This document shows positions 42,901 to 51,684 of a stretch of 64,000 bases of DNA, piece by piece. Below the pieces are notes generated by a model, which was not told the DNA's origin, did not search any database, and worked only from the letters and a program-made list of their open reading frames with translations. The translations under genes and the position numbers were made by a program. Origin of the DNA: Taibaiella soli (GTDB lineage Bacteria > Bacteroidota > Bacteroidia > Chitinophagales > Chitinophagaceae); NCBI RefSeq assembly GCF_003236175.1, contig NZ_QKTW01000003.1:294298-358297 (forward strand). The letters are read 5' to 3'. Positions within the stretch are counted from its first letter, which is position 1. Each line of letters starts with the position of its first letter.

Positions 42901-44115
42901 TTGAAAGGAAAAATTATAAATGATCCGGTGTATGGGTTTTTGAAATTCCCGGAGCCGGAACTGATGCAGGTGATAGAGCACCCGTGGTTTCAGCGTTTAC
43001 GGCATGTGAAACAAATGGGTATGGCGAGTCTGGTTTACCCGGGAGCGGTACACACCCGTTTTCATCATTCGCTGGGCGCCTGCCATCTGATGGGAAAAGC
43101 GCTGGATGAATTAAGGGCAAAAGGTGTCGAGTTCAGCAAAGAAGAATGTGTGGCAGCGCGATTGGCAATCCTGATGCATGATATTGGTCACGGACCTTTT
43201 TCGCATGCATTGGAATACAGCCTGGTAGCCGGCGTAACCCATGAAACGATTTCCCGCCTGATTATGGTGCGTATCAATGAGCTTACCGGTGGTTTACTTT
43301 CCAAGACGGTTCAGATATTTCAGCATACTTATCCGCGCAAATATTTACATCAGTTGGTTTCCAGTCAGCTGGACGTAGACCGTATGGATTATCTCAACCG
43401 GGACAGCTTTTATACCGGCGTTTCGGAAGGAGTAATTGGTTACGACCGCATTTTGCAGATGTTGACCGTTCGTGAGGACGAATTGATGGTGGAGGAGAAA
43501 GCGGTACATTCGGTAGAGAAGTTTATCATCGCCCGTAGATTAATGTATTGGCAGGTTTATCTGCATAAAACCGTTCTGGGCGCTGAGAATCTTATTAATA
43601 ACATTCTCCGCAGGGCAAAATATCTGGCGCAGAATGGGGAAAATCTGTTTTGTACCCCAGCGTTGCATTACTTCCTTTACAATAAAGTAGATGGCGAGAA
43701 CTTCAAATCAGATCCGGCGCATCTCGAGTTGTTTTGCCAGCTGGATGATGCCGATATCGTCAGTGCGATCAAAGTCTGGCAGACGCATCATGATTTTACA
43801 TTATCGCTTTTGTGTAAAATGATGATTGAGCGGAAACTTTACAAAGTAATGCTCAGTTCAGCGCCGTTAGATCATATGCTGGCTGAAAAACAGGAGATTG
43901 CCATGAAGAAATATGGAATTCTACCGGAAGACCTCTATTATTTCGTCTTCACCGGCACCACCTCTAATAACACCTATGATATCAACGACGAGAATATCCA
44001 GATAGCGATGAAAGACGGCTCCGTCCGCGACATTTCAGAAGTGGAAAATGCACTTGTGAACCAAACGCTTGCAAGGCCCGTACATAAAAACTACATTTGC
44101 TATTTGCAAGGCTAA
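42901..44115 (+). CDS. HD-domain phosphohydrolase
   Basis: A 404-residue cytoplasmic HD-superfamily hydrolase close to dGTPase-like and YpgQ/YdhJ-type proteins. The metal motif is complete: His51 and His55 in HTRFHHSLG, the HD doublet His93-Asp94 in LMHDIGHGPFSHALE, and a further Asp in SSQLDVDRMDYL. A TTG start is used because the reading frame begins MKGKIINDPVYGF, the family's usual N-terminus, and no earlier ATG exists. The precise substrate is unknown; nucleotide triphosphohydrolase activity is plausible. It heads the lpxD-lpxC/fabZ-lpxA region and may be in the same operon, with a 59-base gap to lpxD. Confidence 0.88.
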   Translation: MKGKIINDPVYGFLKFPEPELMQVIEHPWFQRLRHVKQMGMASLVYPGAVHTRFHHSLGACHLMGKALDELRAKGVEFSKEECVAARLAILMHDIGHGPFSHALEYSLVAGVTHETISRLIMVRINELTGGLLSKTVQIFQHTYPRKYLHQLVSSQLDVDRMDYLNRDSFYTGVSEGVIGYDRILQMLTVREDELMVEEKAVHSVEKFIIARRLMYWQVYLHKTVLGAENLINNILRRAKYLAQNGENLFCTPALHYFLYNKVDGENFKSDPAHLELFCQLDDADIVSAIKVWQTHHDFTLSLLCKMMIERKLYKVMLSSAPLDHMLAEKQEIAMKKYGILPEDLYYFVFTGTTSNNTYDINDENIQIAMKDGSVRDISEVENALVNQTLARPVHKNYICYLQG

Positions 44116-44174
44116 GCCTTATAAGGTTTTCATAATATATTAATATCAGCAATAAGTTATAACTTCGTTGGTTC

Positions 44175-45248
44175 ATGCAATTTACAGCGTTACAAATAGC
44201 AACACTTCTAAAAGGGCAGATTCAGGGAGATCCTGAGGCTAAAGTAAGTCATGTTGCAAAAATCGAAGAAGCGGGAGATGGATCGCTGAGTTTCGTGGCA
44301 AATCCTAAGTATGAAGAGTTCCTTTACACTTCCAAAGCGTCTGTTATTATCATCAATGACTCACTGGAACTGACGGGGCCGGTTAATCCTACGCTTATTA
44401 AAGTTAAAGACGCATACAGCAGCTTTGCTTTTTTGCTGGAAAAATACAATGAGATCATTTCACGTAGTGGAAAGAACGGTATTGAACAGCCGTCATTTGT
44501 TTCCAAAACAGCATCAATCGGTAAAGATGTATATGTAGGAGCATTTGCCTATATCGGTGAAAATGTGATGATTGGAGATCGTGTGCAAATTTATCCGGGT
44601 TGCTACATCGGCGACAATGTTGTAATAAACGAAGATTCCAAAGTATTTCCGGGAGCTAAAATCTACAATGGTTGTTCGCTGGGCAGTCGTGTGATCATTC
44701 ACGCAGGCAGTATCATCGGTGCCGACGGTTTTGGTTTTGCGCCGCAAAAAGATGGTTCTTATAAAAAAGTGCCCCAAATCGGTAATGTGATCATTGAAGA
44801 TGATGTGGAAATTGGTGCGAATACAACGATCGACCGCGCAACAATGGGGGCAACGACGATCCGCAAAGGTGTGAAGCTGGATAATCTGATTCAGATTGCG
44901 CATAACGTGGAAATCGGTGAAAACACAGTCATTGCAGCACAAACCGGTGTTTCAGGCAGTACGAAACTCGGTAAAAACTGCGTTGTAGGCGGACAAGTTG
45001 GCATCGTAGGTCATATTCAACTGGCTGATGGTACCAAAGTGAATGCGCAAAGCGGACTGTCAAAATCGACAACCGCTCCCAATACGGCATTGAACGGCTC
45101 ACCAGCCTTCGATTATAAAAGTTCATTAAAAAGTCAGGCAATTTTTAGAAATTTGCCGGAATTACAACAACGCCTTCTTAAACTGGAAGAAACGGTACAG
45201 ATACTTACTGATATGCTGAAAGAAAAAAACGGCATCGAGGAAAAGTAA
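44175..45248 (+). CDS. lpxD: UDP-3-O-acylglucosamine N-acyltransferase
   Basis: A 357-residue enzyme of lipid A synthesis that N-acylates UDP-3-O-acyl-glucosamine in the cytoplasm. The N-terminal uridine-binding region (SFVANPKYEEFLYTSKASVIII) is followed by a left-handed beta-helix of hexapeptide repeats (IGDNVVI, VIIHAGSIIGADGFGFA, TTIDRATMGATTIRKG) and a C-terminal helix that ends in a coiled extension. The catalytic His should lie in the QIAHNVEIG segment. It precedes lpxC/fabZ and lpxA, the order usual in Bacteroidota. Length is standard with a modest C-terminal tail. Confidence 0.97.
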   Translation: MQFTALQIATLLKGQIQGDPEAKVSHVAKIEEAGDGSLSFVANPKYEEFLYTSKASVIIINDSLELTGPVNPTLIKVKDAYSSFAFLLEKYNEIISRSGKNGIEQPSFVSKTASIGKDVYVGAFAYIGENVMIGDRVQIYPGCYIGDNVVINEDSKVFPGAKIYNGCSLGSRVIIHAGSIIGADGFGFAPQKDGSYKKVPQIGNVIIEDDVEIGANTTIDRATMGATTIRKGVKLDNLIQIAHNVEIGENTVIAAQTGVSGSTKLGKNCVVGGQVGIVGHIQLADGTKVNAQSGLSKSTTAPNTALNGSPAFDYKSSLKSQAIFRNLPELQQRLLKLEETVQILTDMLKEKNGIEEK

Positions 45249-45299
45249 AAATCGGATTGAACACCATTATTTAAGAAAGGATAAAAAATTATATAAGCT

Positions 45300-46715
45300 G
45301 TGCAGTCAAATACCTCTGCTCAAAATCAACAAACGCTCAAAGGAAATATCGAACTGTCTGGCGTGGGCCTTCACACCGGTTCGGAAGTGAACATGACGCT
45401 GAAACCTGCTAATCCGGGTTTTGGTATTCGTTTTCAGCGTGTTGATTTACCGGAAAAGCCAATCGTAAAAGCTGACGTGGATTATGTGGTAGACACATCA
45501 CGTGGCACTACTATCGAGCACAATGGCGCTCGTGTAAGCACTATCGAACACCTGCTCTCTGCATTCGTAGGTCTCGGCATCGACAACGTGCTGGTAGAAC
45601 TCGACGGACCAGAAATTCCAATCATGGACGGCAGCGCTATTCAATTCATCGAAGCAATTGAACGCGTAGGCATCCAGGAACAGGAAGCAAAAAGAGTGGT
45701 GTACACGATCGACACGAATATCCATTTTTACGATCCTGTAAAGAATGTGGATATGCTTGCCGTTCCGGCCAGTAATTACCAGATCACTACACTGATCGAT
45801 TTCAATTCTCCGATTCTTGGAACGCAGCACGCGCAAATGAAACAGCTTTCTGATTTCAAATCGGAAATTGCTCCTTGCCGTACTTTCTGTTTCCTGCACG
45901 AACTGGAATATTTGCTGCAGCACGATCTGATTAAAGGTGGTGACCTGAGCAATGCGATCGTTGTGGTGGATAAACCGGTTACAGAAGAAGAACTGGCGCG
46001 TCTTGCGACTGTTTTCAACAAGCCAACTATCGAAGTAAAACACGAAGGTATTCTGAACAATATCCAGATGCACTTCCCGAACGAACCATCACGTCACAAA
46101 CTGCTGGACGTAGTGGGCGATCTGGCGCTGATCGGATATTCTATCAATGCACATATCATCGCAAGCCGTCCGGGTCACGCTTCCAACGTGGAGTTTGCCC
46201 GTAAGATCAAAGCGTATATCAAAAAGAATAAACACCTTTCCGATATTCCGCATTATGATCCGAATCAGCCCGCGATCTATGATATCACCGCTATCGAAAA
46301 AGCGTTGCCGCACAAATATCCGTTCCTGCTCGTTGACAAAATCATTGAGCTGAGCGATAAGCATGTGGTAGGTATCAAAAACGTTACATTCAACGAACAT
46401 TTCTTCCAGGGTCACTTCCCGGGTAATCCGGTAATGCCGGGCGTGTTGCAGATTGAAGCAATGGCGCAGGTAGGTGGTATCCTTGGCCTGAATAATTATA
46501 CAGACCCTGAAAATTACGACACGTATTTCCTCAAGATCGACAAGGTAAAATTCAAACAGAAAGTTGTACCTGGTGATACACTGATCCTGAAACTGGAATT
46601 ACTGAGCCCGATCCGTCGCGGAATCTGCGAAATGCGCGGTACTGCATATGTAGGTAATAAAATTGCTACCGAAGCTGAGCTGGTGGCGCAAATCATTAGA
46701 AAAGACAAAAAATGA
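45300..46715 (+). CDS. Bifunctional LpxC deacetylase / FabZ dehydratase
   Basis: A 471-residue fusion typical of Bacteroidota. Residues about 1-300 are LpxC, the zinc deacetylase that commits UDP-3-O-acyl-GlcNAc to lipid A; His84 in STIEHLLSAF is a zinc ligand, and further ligands lie in HKLLDVVGDLALIG. Residues about 325-471 are FabZ, the (3R)-hydroxyacyl-ACP dehydratase, with His372 in FQGHFPGNPVMPG and Glu386 in VLQIEAMAQVGG. A GTG start at 45300 is used (no ATG upstream that fits). It is followed by lpxA with a 4-base overlap (ATGA at 46712), so the two are coupled. The fusion lets one protein balance lipid A and fatty-acid flux. Confidence 0.97.
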   Translation: MQSNTSAQNQQTLKGNIELSGVGLHTGSEVNMTLKPANPGFGIRFQRVDLPEKPIVKADVDYVVDTSRGTTIEHNGARVSTIEHLLSAFVGLGIDNVLVELDGPEIPIMDGSAIQFIEAIERVGIQEQEAKRVVYTIDTNIHFYDPVKNVDMLAVPASNYQITTLIDFNSPILGTQHAQMKQLSDFKSEIAPCRTFCFLHELEYLLQHDLIKGGDLSNAIVVVDKPVTEEELARLATVFNKPTIEVKHEGILNNIQMHFPNEPSRHKLLDVVGDLALIGYSINAHIIASRPGHASNVEFARKIKAYIKKNKHLSDIPHYDPNQPAIYDITAIEKALPHKYPFLLVDKIIELSDKHVVGIKNVTFNEHFFQGHFPGNPVMPGVLQIEAMAQVGGILGLNNYTDPENYDTYFLKIDKVKFKQKVVPGDTLILKLELLSPIRRGICEMRGTAYVGNKIATEAELVAQIIRKDKK

Positions 46716-47512
46716 TCCATCCACTTACATATATTCATCCCGACGCAAAAATCGGTCCTAATGTAAAGATCGATCCGTTCACTACAGTGCATAAAAATGT
46801 AGAGATCGGAGAAGGTACCTGGATCGGTTCCAATGTCACCATTATGGAGGGCGCACGTATCGGTAAAAACTGCCGCATTTTTCCAAGCACAGTTATTTCC
46901 GGTATTCCGCAGGATTTAAAATTTAAAGGAGAAGATACACTTACGATCATCGGCGATAACTGTACGATCCGTGAATGTGTAACGATCAATAGAGGTACAT
47001 CAGACCGCAATCATACCAAGATCGGCAACAATTGTCTGATCATGGCTTATTGCCATATTGCACACGATTGCGAAATCGGTGATTATTGTATTTTTTCAAA
47101 TAATACTACGCTCGCCGGCCATATTCAGGTGGGTGATCACGTAGTACTCGCAGGGCTTACAGCAGTGCAACAATTTGTGCGCATTGGTTCACATGCTTTC
47201 GTAACTGGCGGTTCGCTGGTGCGCAAAGATGTGCCGCCTTACGTAAAGGCTGCACGTGAGCCACTTTCTTATGTAGGTGTAAATTCGGTAGGTCTGAAAC
47301 GCCGTGGTTTCAACCTGGATCAGATCAATCATATTCTGGACATTTACCGTATTCTGTATGTTCGCGGTTACAATGTTTCCAAAGCGCTGAGCATTATCGA
47401 AGCTGAAGTTCCGGTGTCTGATGAACGTGATGAAATCGTAACATTTATCCGCGAAACCGGACGAGGTATTATGAGAGGTTATACGCGCCGCCACAATGAA
47501 GATATCTCTTGA
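46712..47512 (+). CDS. lpxA: Acyl-ACP-UDP-N-acetylglucosamine O-acyltransferase
   Basis: A 266-residue enzyme for the first step of lipid A synthesis, transferring a hydroxyacyl chain from ACP to UDP-GlcNAc. The N-terminal left-handed helix has clear hexapeptide repeats (HPDAKIGPNVKIDPF, GSNVTIMEGARIGKN, RECVTINRGT) and the catalytic His lies near residue 120 in IMAYCHIAHDCEIG. The C-terminal helical part has the usual NSVGLKRRGF. The start overlaps lpxC/fabZ by 4 bases. The last 17 bases overlap the start of the following ABC ATPase gene, so this block is tightly coupled. Confidence 0.97.
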   Translation: MIHPLTYIHPDAKIGPNVKIDPFTTVHKNVEIGEGTWIGSNVTIMEGARIGKNCRIFPSTVISGIPQDLKFKGEDTLTIIGDNCTIRECVTINRGTSDRNHTKIGNNCLIMAYCHIAHDCEIGDYCIFSNNTTLAGHIQVGDHVVLAGLTAVQQFVRIGSHAFVTGGSLVRKDVPPYVKAAREPLSYVGVNSVGLKRRGFNLDQINHILDIYRILYVRGYNVSKALSIIEAEVPVSDERDEIVTFIRETGRGIMRGYTRRHNEDIS

Positions 47513-48113
47513 GCATACCAGTAAACGCTTTCTGCGCCACTGGATATTTAAAGACATAAACTATACTTTTTCTGCGCCCGGCGCCTATGCACTTTTAGGC
47601 GCCAATGGTAGCGGAAAGTCCACACTGCTGCGCATTATAGCCGGCATGCAGAATCCTTCCCTCGGTAAAGTTTTCCATTTTGATAATGATAAATTGATTG
47701 AGAACAGCAATCTGTTTCCATACATCAGTTTTTGTGCGCCGGGCATGGAAATCGTCGAGGAATTTACGCTCCACGAATTTTTAGAATTTCACTTCTCTTT
47801 TAAAAAAATGCTGCCGGGTCTCAGCATTTCGTCCATCATTGAATTGTGCGGTTTACAAGCGGCCGCAGACCGCGTTATCGGAGAATTTTCTTCCGGCATG
47901 AAACAACGCGTAAAACTCGCGCAAGCCATCTTCGCCGATACACCGATGTTGTTGCTCGATGAGCCATGCACCAATCTGGATCAGGCTGGGGTAGAACAAT
48001 ATACCAACTGGATGGAACAATACGCTAAAAACCGTCTGGTAATCGTTGCTTCGAACGATGTGCGGGAATATTTTTTCTGCAAAGAACAACTCACGGTTGA
48101 GGATTATCGTTAG
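47496..48113 (+). CDS. ABC transporter ATP-binding protein
   Basis: A 205-residue cytoplasmic ATPase subunit. Walker A GANGSGKST is at about 34-42, the signature FSSGMKQRVKLAQAI (a variant of LSGGQ) at about 128, and Walker B MLLLDEPCTNLD at about 149. It overlaps lpxA by 17 bases. No permease gene is adjacent in this window, so the partner is elsewhere or the protein works as a stand-alone ATPase. The position after lpxA is common in Bacteroidota genomes, as far as I recall. The downstream gap holds an inverted repeat. Confidence 0.88.
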   Translation: MKISLEHTSKRFLRHWIFKDINYTFSAPGAYALLGANGSGKSTLLRIIAGMQNPSLGKVFHFDNDKLIENSNLFPYISFCAPGMEIVEEFTLHEFLEFHFSFKKMLPGLSISSIIELCGLQAAADRVIGEFSSGMKQRVKLAQAIFADTPMLLLDEPCTNLDQAGVEQYTNWMEQYAKNRLVIVASNDVREYFFCKEQLTVEDYR

Positions 48114-48132
48114 CGCAATGCGTTAATTGGAT

Positions 48133-48157
48133 AATGTGTTTTAATGTGATGAATGTG
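48133..48157 (+). repeat. Left arm of a 25-bp inverted repeat
   Basis: AATGTGTTTTAATGTGATGAATGTG matches the reverse complement of 48265-48289 with one mismatch, across a 107-base loop. Confidence 0.75.
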
Positions 48158-48264
48158 GCTGAATGTGTTTGTCCGTTGCATTCTTCACTTTAATGTGCAT
48201 AATGCGAAATTGATGACACGCGAGGAAAAGTATAGTTATCATATTTCATCGGCGCATTGTAAAA

Positions 48265-48289
48265 CACATTAATCACATTAAAACACATT
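48265..48289 (-). repeat. Right arm of a 25-bp inverted repeat
   Basis: CACATTAATCACATTAAAACACATT. Further degenerate copies of AAAACACATT follow to 48352, before the MFS gene. Confidence 0.75.
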
Positions 48290-48365
48290 CCCAGATTCCA
48301 TTATTGTATTGTCGCATTTTAAAACACATTACCCACATCAAACACCTTCCCCACATTTAGTTTCG

Positions 48366-48373
48366 TATTTTTG
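48366..48373 (+). promoter_or_regulatory. -7 box giving a leaderless start for the MFS gene
   Basis: TATTTTTG matches TAnnTTTG and ends only five bases before the ATG at 48379, so transcription would begin at or next to the start codon. Confidence 0.4.
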
Positions 48374-48378
48374 ATGAC

Positions 48379-49590
48379 ATGAGTCAGGCGCTGCGTTTAT
48401 ACCGTAATGCATACAGCGGCTTATCTCCTTCTACATGGCTCCTTTCCTTCGTGATGCTGGTGAATCGTTGCGGTACCATGGTGGTGCCGTTTATGACGCT
48501 CTATCTTACCGAAAGCAAACATGTCAGCTTGGGCAAAGCCGGTCTGGTGATGGCCATTTTTGGCGCAGGTGCAGTGTGTGGTGGATTTATTGGTGGTAGA
48601 CTTACTGATAAGATCGGCTTTTATTTTATTCAGCTGTATGCTTTAGTAGGCGGCGGCCTGATGTTTATCCTGTTGGGTAAGATCGATAGCTATCCGCTGA
48701 TTTGTGTGACCACATTTTTTCTAAGTGTCGTCAATGAATCCTTTCGCCCGGCGAATGCTACTGCCATTGCACATTACAGCAAAGAAGAAAACAGAACACG
48801 TTCTTATTCGCTGAATCGGCTTGCTATTAATCTCGGCTGGGCTTTAGGCGGCACCATTGGCGGCTTTCTGGCTTCGCACAATTATCATTTATTGTTCTGG
48901 GTTGACGGGATCAGCAATATTACTGCGGCGGCGTTGCTATGGTTATTTCTGGCACCTTCCAAGAATACGGCAACCGTTCAGAAAATCGTTCGTCACAGCG
49001 AAACGGAGGTCGTACGTTCTGCCTATAAAGACCGTGTGTATATTATTTTCATCTTGCTGACCATCATTTTTGCATTCTGTTTTTTTCAGTTGTTCAGCAC
49101 GGTTCCGCTTTTTTATAAAGAGCAGCTTCGTCTCGATGAAAGTTTCATTGGTATTGTAATGGGCATAAATGGTGTGTTGATAGCTTGTTTCGAAATGGTG
49201 ACCGTTTACTCATTGGAAGGCAAGCGGCATAACCTGTATTATATCGTTTATGGCGTCATCATGATAGCTTTATCCTATGCGGTTTTTAACTTGTTGCATA
49301 ATGGCTATGTAGTCGCTGTTGCATCGGTTTTGCTGGCTACTGTCGGTGAAATTTTTTCAATGCCGTTTATGAATTCCTTCTGGACTAGCAGGTGTGTGCC
49401 TGAAAACCGTGGACAATACGCAGGATTGTATACTGTAGCATGGTCTATAGCGCAGATTGCGGGAATGGGCGCGGGACCGTGGCTGGCGCAGCAATTTGGC
49501 TTTGCTGTACTTTGGTGGTGCATTGCTGGCTTGTGCTTGTTTGCTGCTGTTGCTTTTAAATGGCTGAGTTTAAATGAAGATATATTTTGA
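48379..49590 (+). CDS. MFS transporter
   Basis: A 403-residue twelve-helix transporter of the major facilitator superfamily. The family motif between helices 2 and 3 reads GGFIGGRLTDKIGFYF (the classical G-x-x-x-D-R-x-G-R-R-like loop is here G-R-L-T-D-K-I-G), and a second conserved loop has SKEENRTRSYSLNRLAINLGWALGG. Substrate is unknown; multidrug or metabolite efflux are both possible. The gene is followed, 48 bases downstream on the same strand, by an AraC-type regulator, which may control it. The TAnnTTTG box just before the ATG suggests a leaderless transcript. Confidence 0.9.
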   Translation: MSQALRLYRNAYSGLSPSTWLLSFVMLVNRCGTMVVPFMTLYLTESKHVSLGKAGLVMAIFGAGAVCGGFIGGRLTDKIGFYFIQLYALVGGGLMFILLGKIDSYPLICVTTFFLSVVNESFRPANATAIAHYSKEENRTRSYSLNRLAINLGWALGGTIGGFLASHNYHLLFWVDGISNITAAALLWLFLAPSKNTATVQKIVRHSETEVVRSAYKDRVYIIFILLTIIFAFCFFQLFSTVPLFYKEQLRLDESFIGIVMGINGVLIACFEMVTVYSLEGKRHNLYYIVYGVIMIALSYAVFNLLHNGYVVAVASVLLATVGEIFSMPFMNSFWTSRCVPENRGQYAGLYTVAWSIAQIAGMGAGPWLAQQFGFAVLWWCIAGLCLFAAVAFKWLSLNEDIF

Positions 49591-49591
49591 T

Positions 49592-49621
49592 ATTAGCAAT
49601 ATTTATATGTAAATTGCTAAT
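49592..49621. promoter_or_regulatory. Inverted repeat between the MFS and AraC genes
   Basis: ATTAGCAAT and ATTGCTAAT form 9-bp perfect arms with a 12-base AT-rich spacer, starting one base after the MFS stop and ending 17 bases before the AraC start. No T-run follows, so an operator for autoregulation is more likely than a terminator. Confidence 0.45.
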
Positions 49622-49638
49622 GTTGAAAATAGCTACCC

Positions 49639-50730
49639 ATGACAAACATTTCTCCAGTCAGGTTGACCGTCGACAACCCAGACGCATTTCTGACAGATTT
49701 AGCAAAAGAAATCAAAGAAAAGTGGAAAGGCCAGGTGCATTACAGTAATGATCTCCTCAAAATTAAAAATGATGTATGGGATGGGGAGTTACGTAATTTT
49801 TCTGTTGATAAAGGTCTGAGCATTACGCTTGTAAATTTATCAATAAAGCAGCCTTGTCAAGTCTTTCATGATCTCGGTGAAGGAGAGCTTTACTATCACT
49901 TTTATTTTGACAGGGCGCTGGGGCAACGGTTACATGTAAATGATAAAGGTAACGACATAACGCCCATTGGGCTAATGGAGAAAAACTCCTATATCGTAAT
50001 GTCTTCTAACACTATGGCACATACGGATATGCCCGTTTGTCAATTGGACAATATTATCTTACACATGTCGCGGAAGTTTTTTACCGATAATGTTCCCGTA
50101 GATAATCTTAAGGTAGATGCAGCAACCTGGAAAAGATTGTTTGGAACAAAGCCGCTGGTGTTGTACGGAACTTGCAACGATAAAATTCTAAAGCTGACAG
50201 ATGATCTCAGCCGTATTGATATAACAGATTATGCTCTGGCAATTTATTTGAAAGGAATTGTGATGCAACTTATTGCACAAGTCCTGCAGATTGAAATAGG
50301 AAAACATGCGGGAGAAATAACGGGCGTATCGAACTTAAAAGATGTCCGGGCATTACTTGATATCAATTTTAGGATAGAACAACAGTTTGACGAACCTTTG
50401 CCGACTATTGAAACGGTAGCTGCTGAGGCACACATGAGTGCGACCAAATTCAAGGATTTTTTTAAAAAGACATTTGGTGTCAGTTACTACACGTACTATA
50501 AACAACGCCGTATGGATAAGGCCCGGGAACTACTGTTGACAAAAAAATATTCTGTTGCGGAGGTTGCAAGCATGGTGGGCTTTTTAAACAGCGGCAAATT
50601 CACCAAGCAATTTCAAAACACCTTTAATGTTTTGCCAAAGGATATTCTTAAAACGGCTGATGATGACACGAACTGGCATCTTATAGATGCCGTAGTGAAA
50701 GACAGGCACTTTAGAATCAAATTCCAGTAG
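49639..50730 (+). CDS. AraC-family transcriptional regulator
   Basis: A 363-residue regulator. The C-terminal DNA-binding domain (about 240-340) has two helix-turn-helix units: PTIETVAAEAHMSATKFKDFFKKTFG and YSVAEVASMVGFLNSGKFTKQFQNTF, with the linking YYTYYKQRRMDKARELL. The N-terminal 230 residues are a sensor-like domain without a recognised cupin motif; ligand unknown. It is downstream of an MFS transporter gene with a perfect inverted repeat between them, fitting local regulation of a transporter. The PKDI ending segment is typical of the family. Confidence 0.92.
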   Translation: MTNISPVRLTVDNPDAFLTDLAKEIKEKWKGQVHYSNDLLKIKNDVWDGELRNFSVDKGLSITLVNLSIKQPCQVFHDLGEGELYYHFYFDRALGQRLHVNDKGNDITPIGLMEKNSYIVMSSNTMAHTDMPVCQLDNIILHMSRKFFTDNVPVDNLKVDAATWKRLFGTKPLVLYGTCNDKILKLTDDLSRIDITDYALAIYLKGIVMQLIAQVLQIEIGKHAGEITGVSNLKDVRALLDINFRIEQQFDEPLPTIETVAAEAHMSATKFKDFFKKTFGVSYYTYYKQRRMDKARELLLTKKYSVAEVASMVGFLNSGKFTKQFQNTFNVLPKDILKTADDDTNWHLIDAVVKDRHFRIKFQ

Positions 50731-50845
50731 AGTAGTTCGTACTAGCATGAGTATTATGCTGCAACATCATTTTGAGTTCCAACCGAAATGTCTTTTTGGT
50801 TAATTATAATGTCTTTTCGGACCGGTATTTTTTCCGCATCTGGAG

Positions 50846-50853
50846 GATCTTTG
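50846..50853 (+). promoter_or_regulatory. Weak -7 box before the winged-helix-like gene
   Basis: GATCTTTG differs from TAnnTTTG only at the first base and gives a leader of about 25 bases to the ATG at 50884. Confidence 0.35.
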
Positions 50854-50883
50854 TATTCGTACACTAAAGCAGAAACTTGTGTT

Positions 50884-51357
50884 ATGAAACAAGAAAATCC
50901 GGCAAATAACCTGAGAGAGAGATTAGCAGCGAAGAAAAGCCAGCAGGCTCAGTTTCAGAAAGTCATCAGCCAGTATAATTATGCGCTCATGGTGCTTGAT
51001 AAAGAAATTAACAAGCTTACACAGGAACTATCATGCAGCGATAAGTCCAAAAGAAAATGGTATTATAGTAATGATTGGGATATTGTTATCGCGGATATCA
51101 TTGCAACAGCCGGTTGCCCGCTTACCAGAGAGGAAATCGAAGAAACCCTGATGGCTAGCAATCTGATTCCGGATAATATTACTAATCCAAAACAGTATAT
51201 GTACCAAAAGATATTGCATGCTCAGAAGAGGGATGTCATTTTCGGGTATCATACCGCAGGCAGTCGCAGACTGTATTACAGCCTTCCTTCGTGGATTGAT
51301 GAGTTCGGTAATATAAGAGAAGAAATGACCGCCGACAATAGTCAATTGGTCAACTAA
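50884..51357 (+). CDS. Small protein with N-terminal coiled coil and winged-helix-like C-terminus
   Basis: A 157-residue cytoplasmic protein, family not recognised. Residues about 8-60 are a charged amphipathic helix (RERLAAKKSQQAQFQKVIS and NYALMVLDKEINKLTQEL). Residues about 70-140 look like a winged helix: IADIIATAGCPLTREEIEETLMAS, QKILHAQKRDVIFGYH and SRRLYYSLPSW resemble the HARE-HTH and other small winged helices. DNA binding is a structural guess. The ATG at 50884 is preferred; an upstream TTG at 50788 would read through the promoter region. It ends 54 bases before a strong terminator. Confidence 0.7.
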   Translation: MKQENPANNLRERLAAKKSQQAQFQKVISQYNYALMVLDKEINKLTQELSCSDKSKRKWYYSNDWDIVIADIIATAGCPLTREEIEETLMASNLIPDNITNPKQYMYQKILHAQKRDVIFGYHTAGSRRLYYSLPSWIDEFGNIREEMTADNSQLVN

Positions 51358-51411
51358 GCGCGTGAAAGAATGTAGCATTTATTGTTTTTCCATTATTCAC
51401 AATTAGATTTT

Positions 51412-51438
51412 AGCTTTCTGTTTCATCAGCAGAAAGCT
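51412..51438 (+). terminator. Terminator of the winged-helix-like gene
   Basis: AGCTTTCTG / CAGAAAGCT perfect 9-bp stem with a 9-base loop, followed by TTTTTTGTTTTTA. Confidence 0.88.
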
Positions 51439-51632
51439 TTTTTGTTTTTACGCTTGAAATGTTTTTGATCTTGCTCTTCTGTAAAATTGTGCCATAGTTT
51501 TTTCGTGGTTGCAGCCGGAGTTAATTCCCAAAAATGGGGAAACCATAGACCGCTGCGGTAGTGATGCATATACTTATGGTAATAAGCATTCTGAAAAGTT
51601 GTGTAGGTAATGGATTCTCGCCTTGGCATCAA
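51426..51632 (-). CDS. Doubtful 68-residue ORF
   Basis: A short ORF rich in aromatics (YTTFQNAYYHKYMHHY, LWFPHFWELTP) that looks more protein-like than most random frames. Against it, its last codons lie within the stem-loop of the opposite-strand terminator, no family is recognised and no promoter is obvious. I list it only so it is not lost. Confidence 0.3.
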   Translation of the reverse strand: MMPRRESITYTTFQNAYYHKYMHHYRSGLWFPHFWELTPAATTKKLWHNFTEEQDQKHFKRKNKKAFC

Positions 51633-51684
51633 TTTTTAACCATCATAGTGTCTAAAATTTTTAACCCATAAAAAGAACATCATT

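Larger units (their letters stand above)
51358..51684. other. Intergenic region with a terminator and one doubtful small ORF
   Basis: 327 bases between the winged-helix-like gene and the DUF4142 gene. Contains the terminator at 51412-51438 and a minus-strand ORF listed separately; otherwise nothing is supported. Confidence 0.5.

Noticed and set aside
42901-42960. A later ATG as start for the HD-domain gene
   Set aside because: It would remove the conserved KGKIINDPVYGF start; the TTG is better supported.
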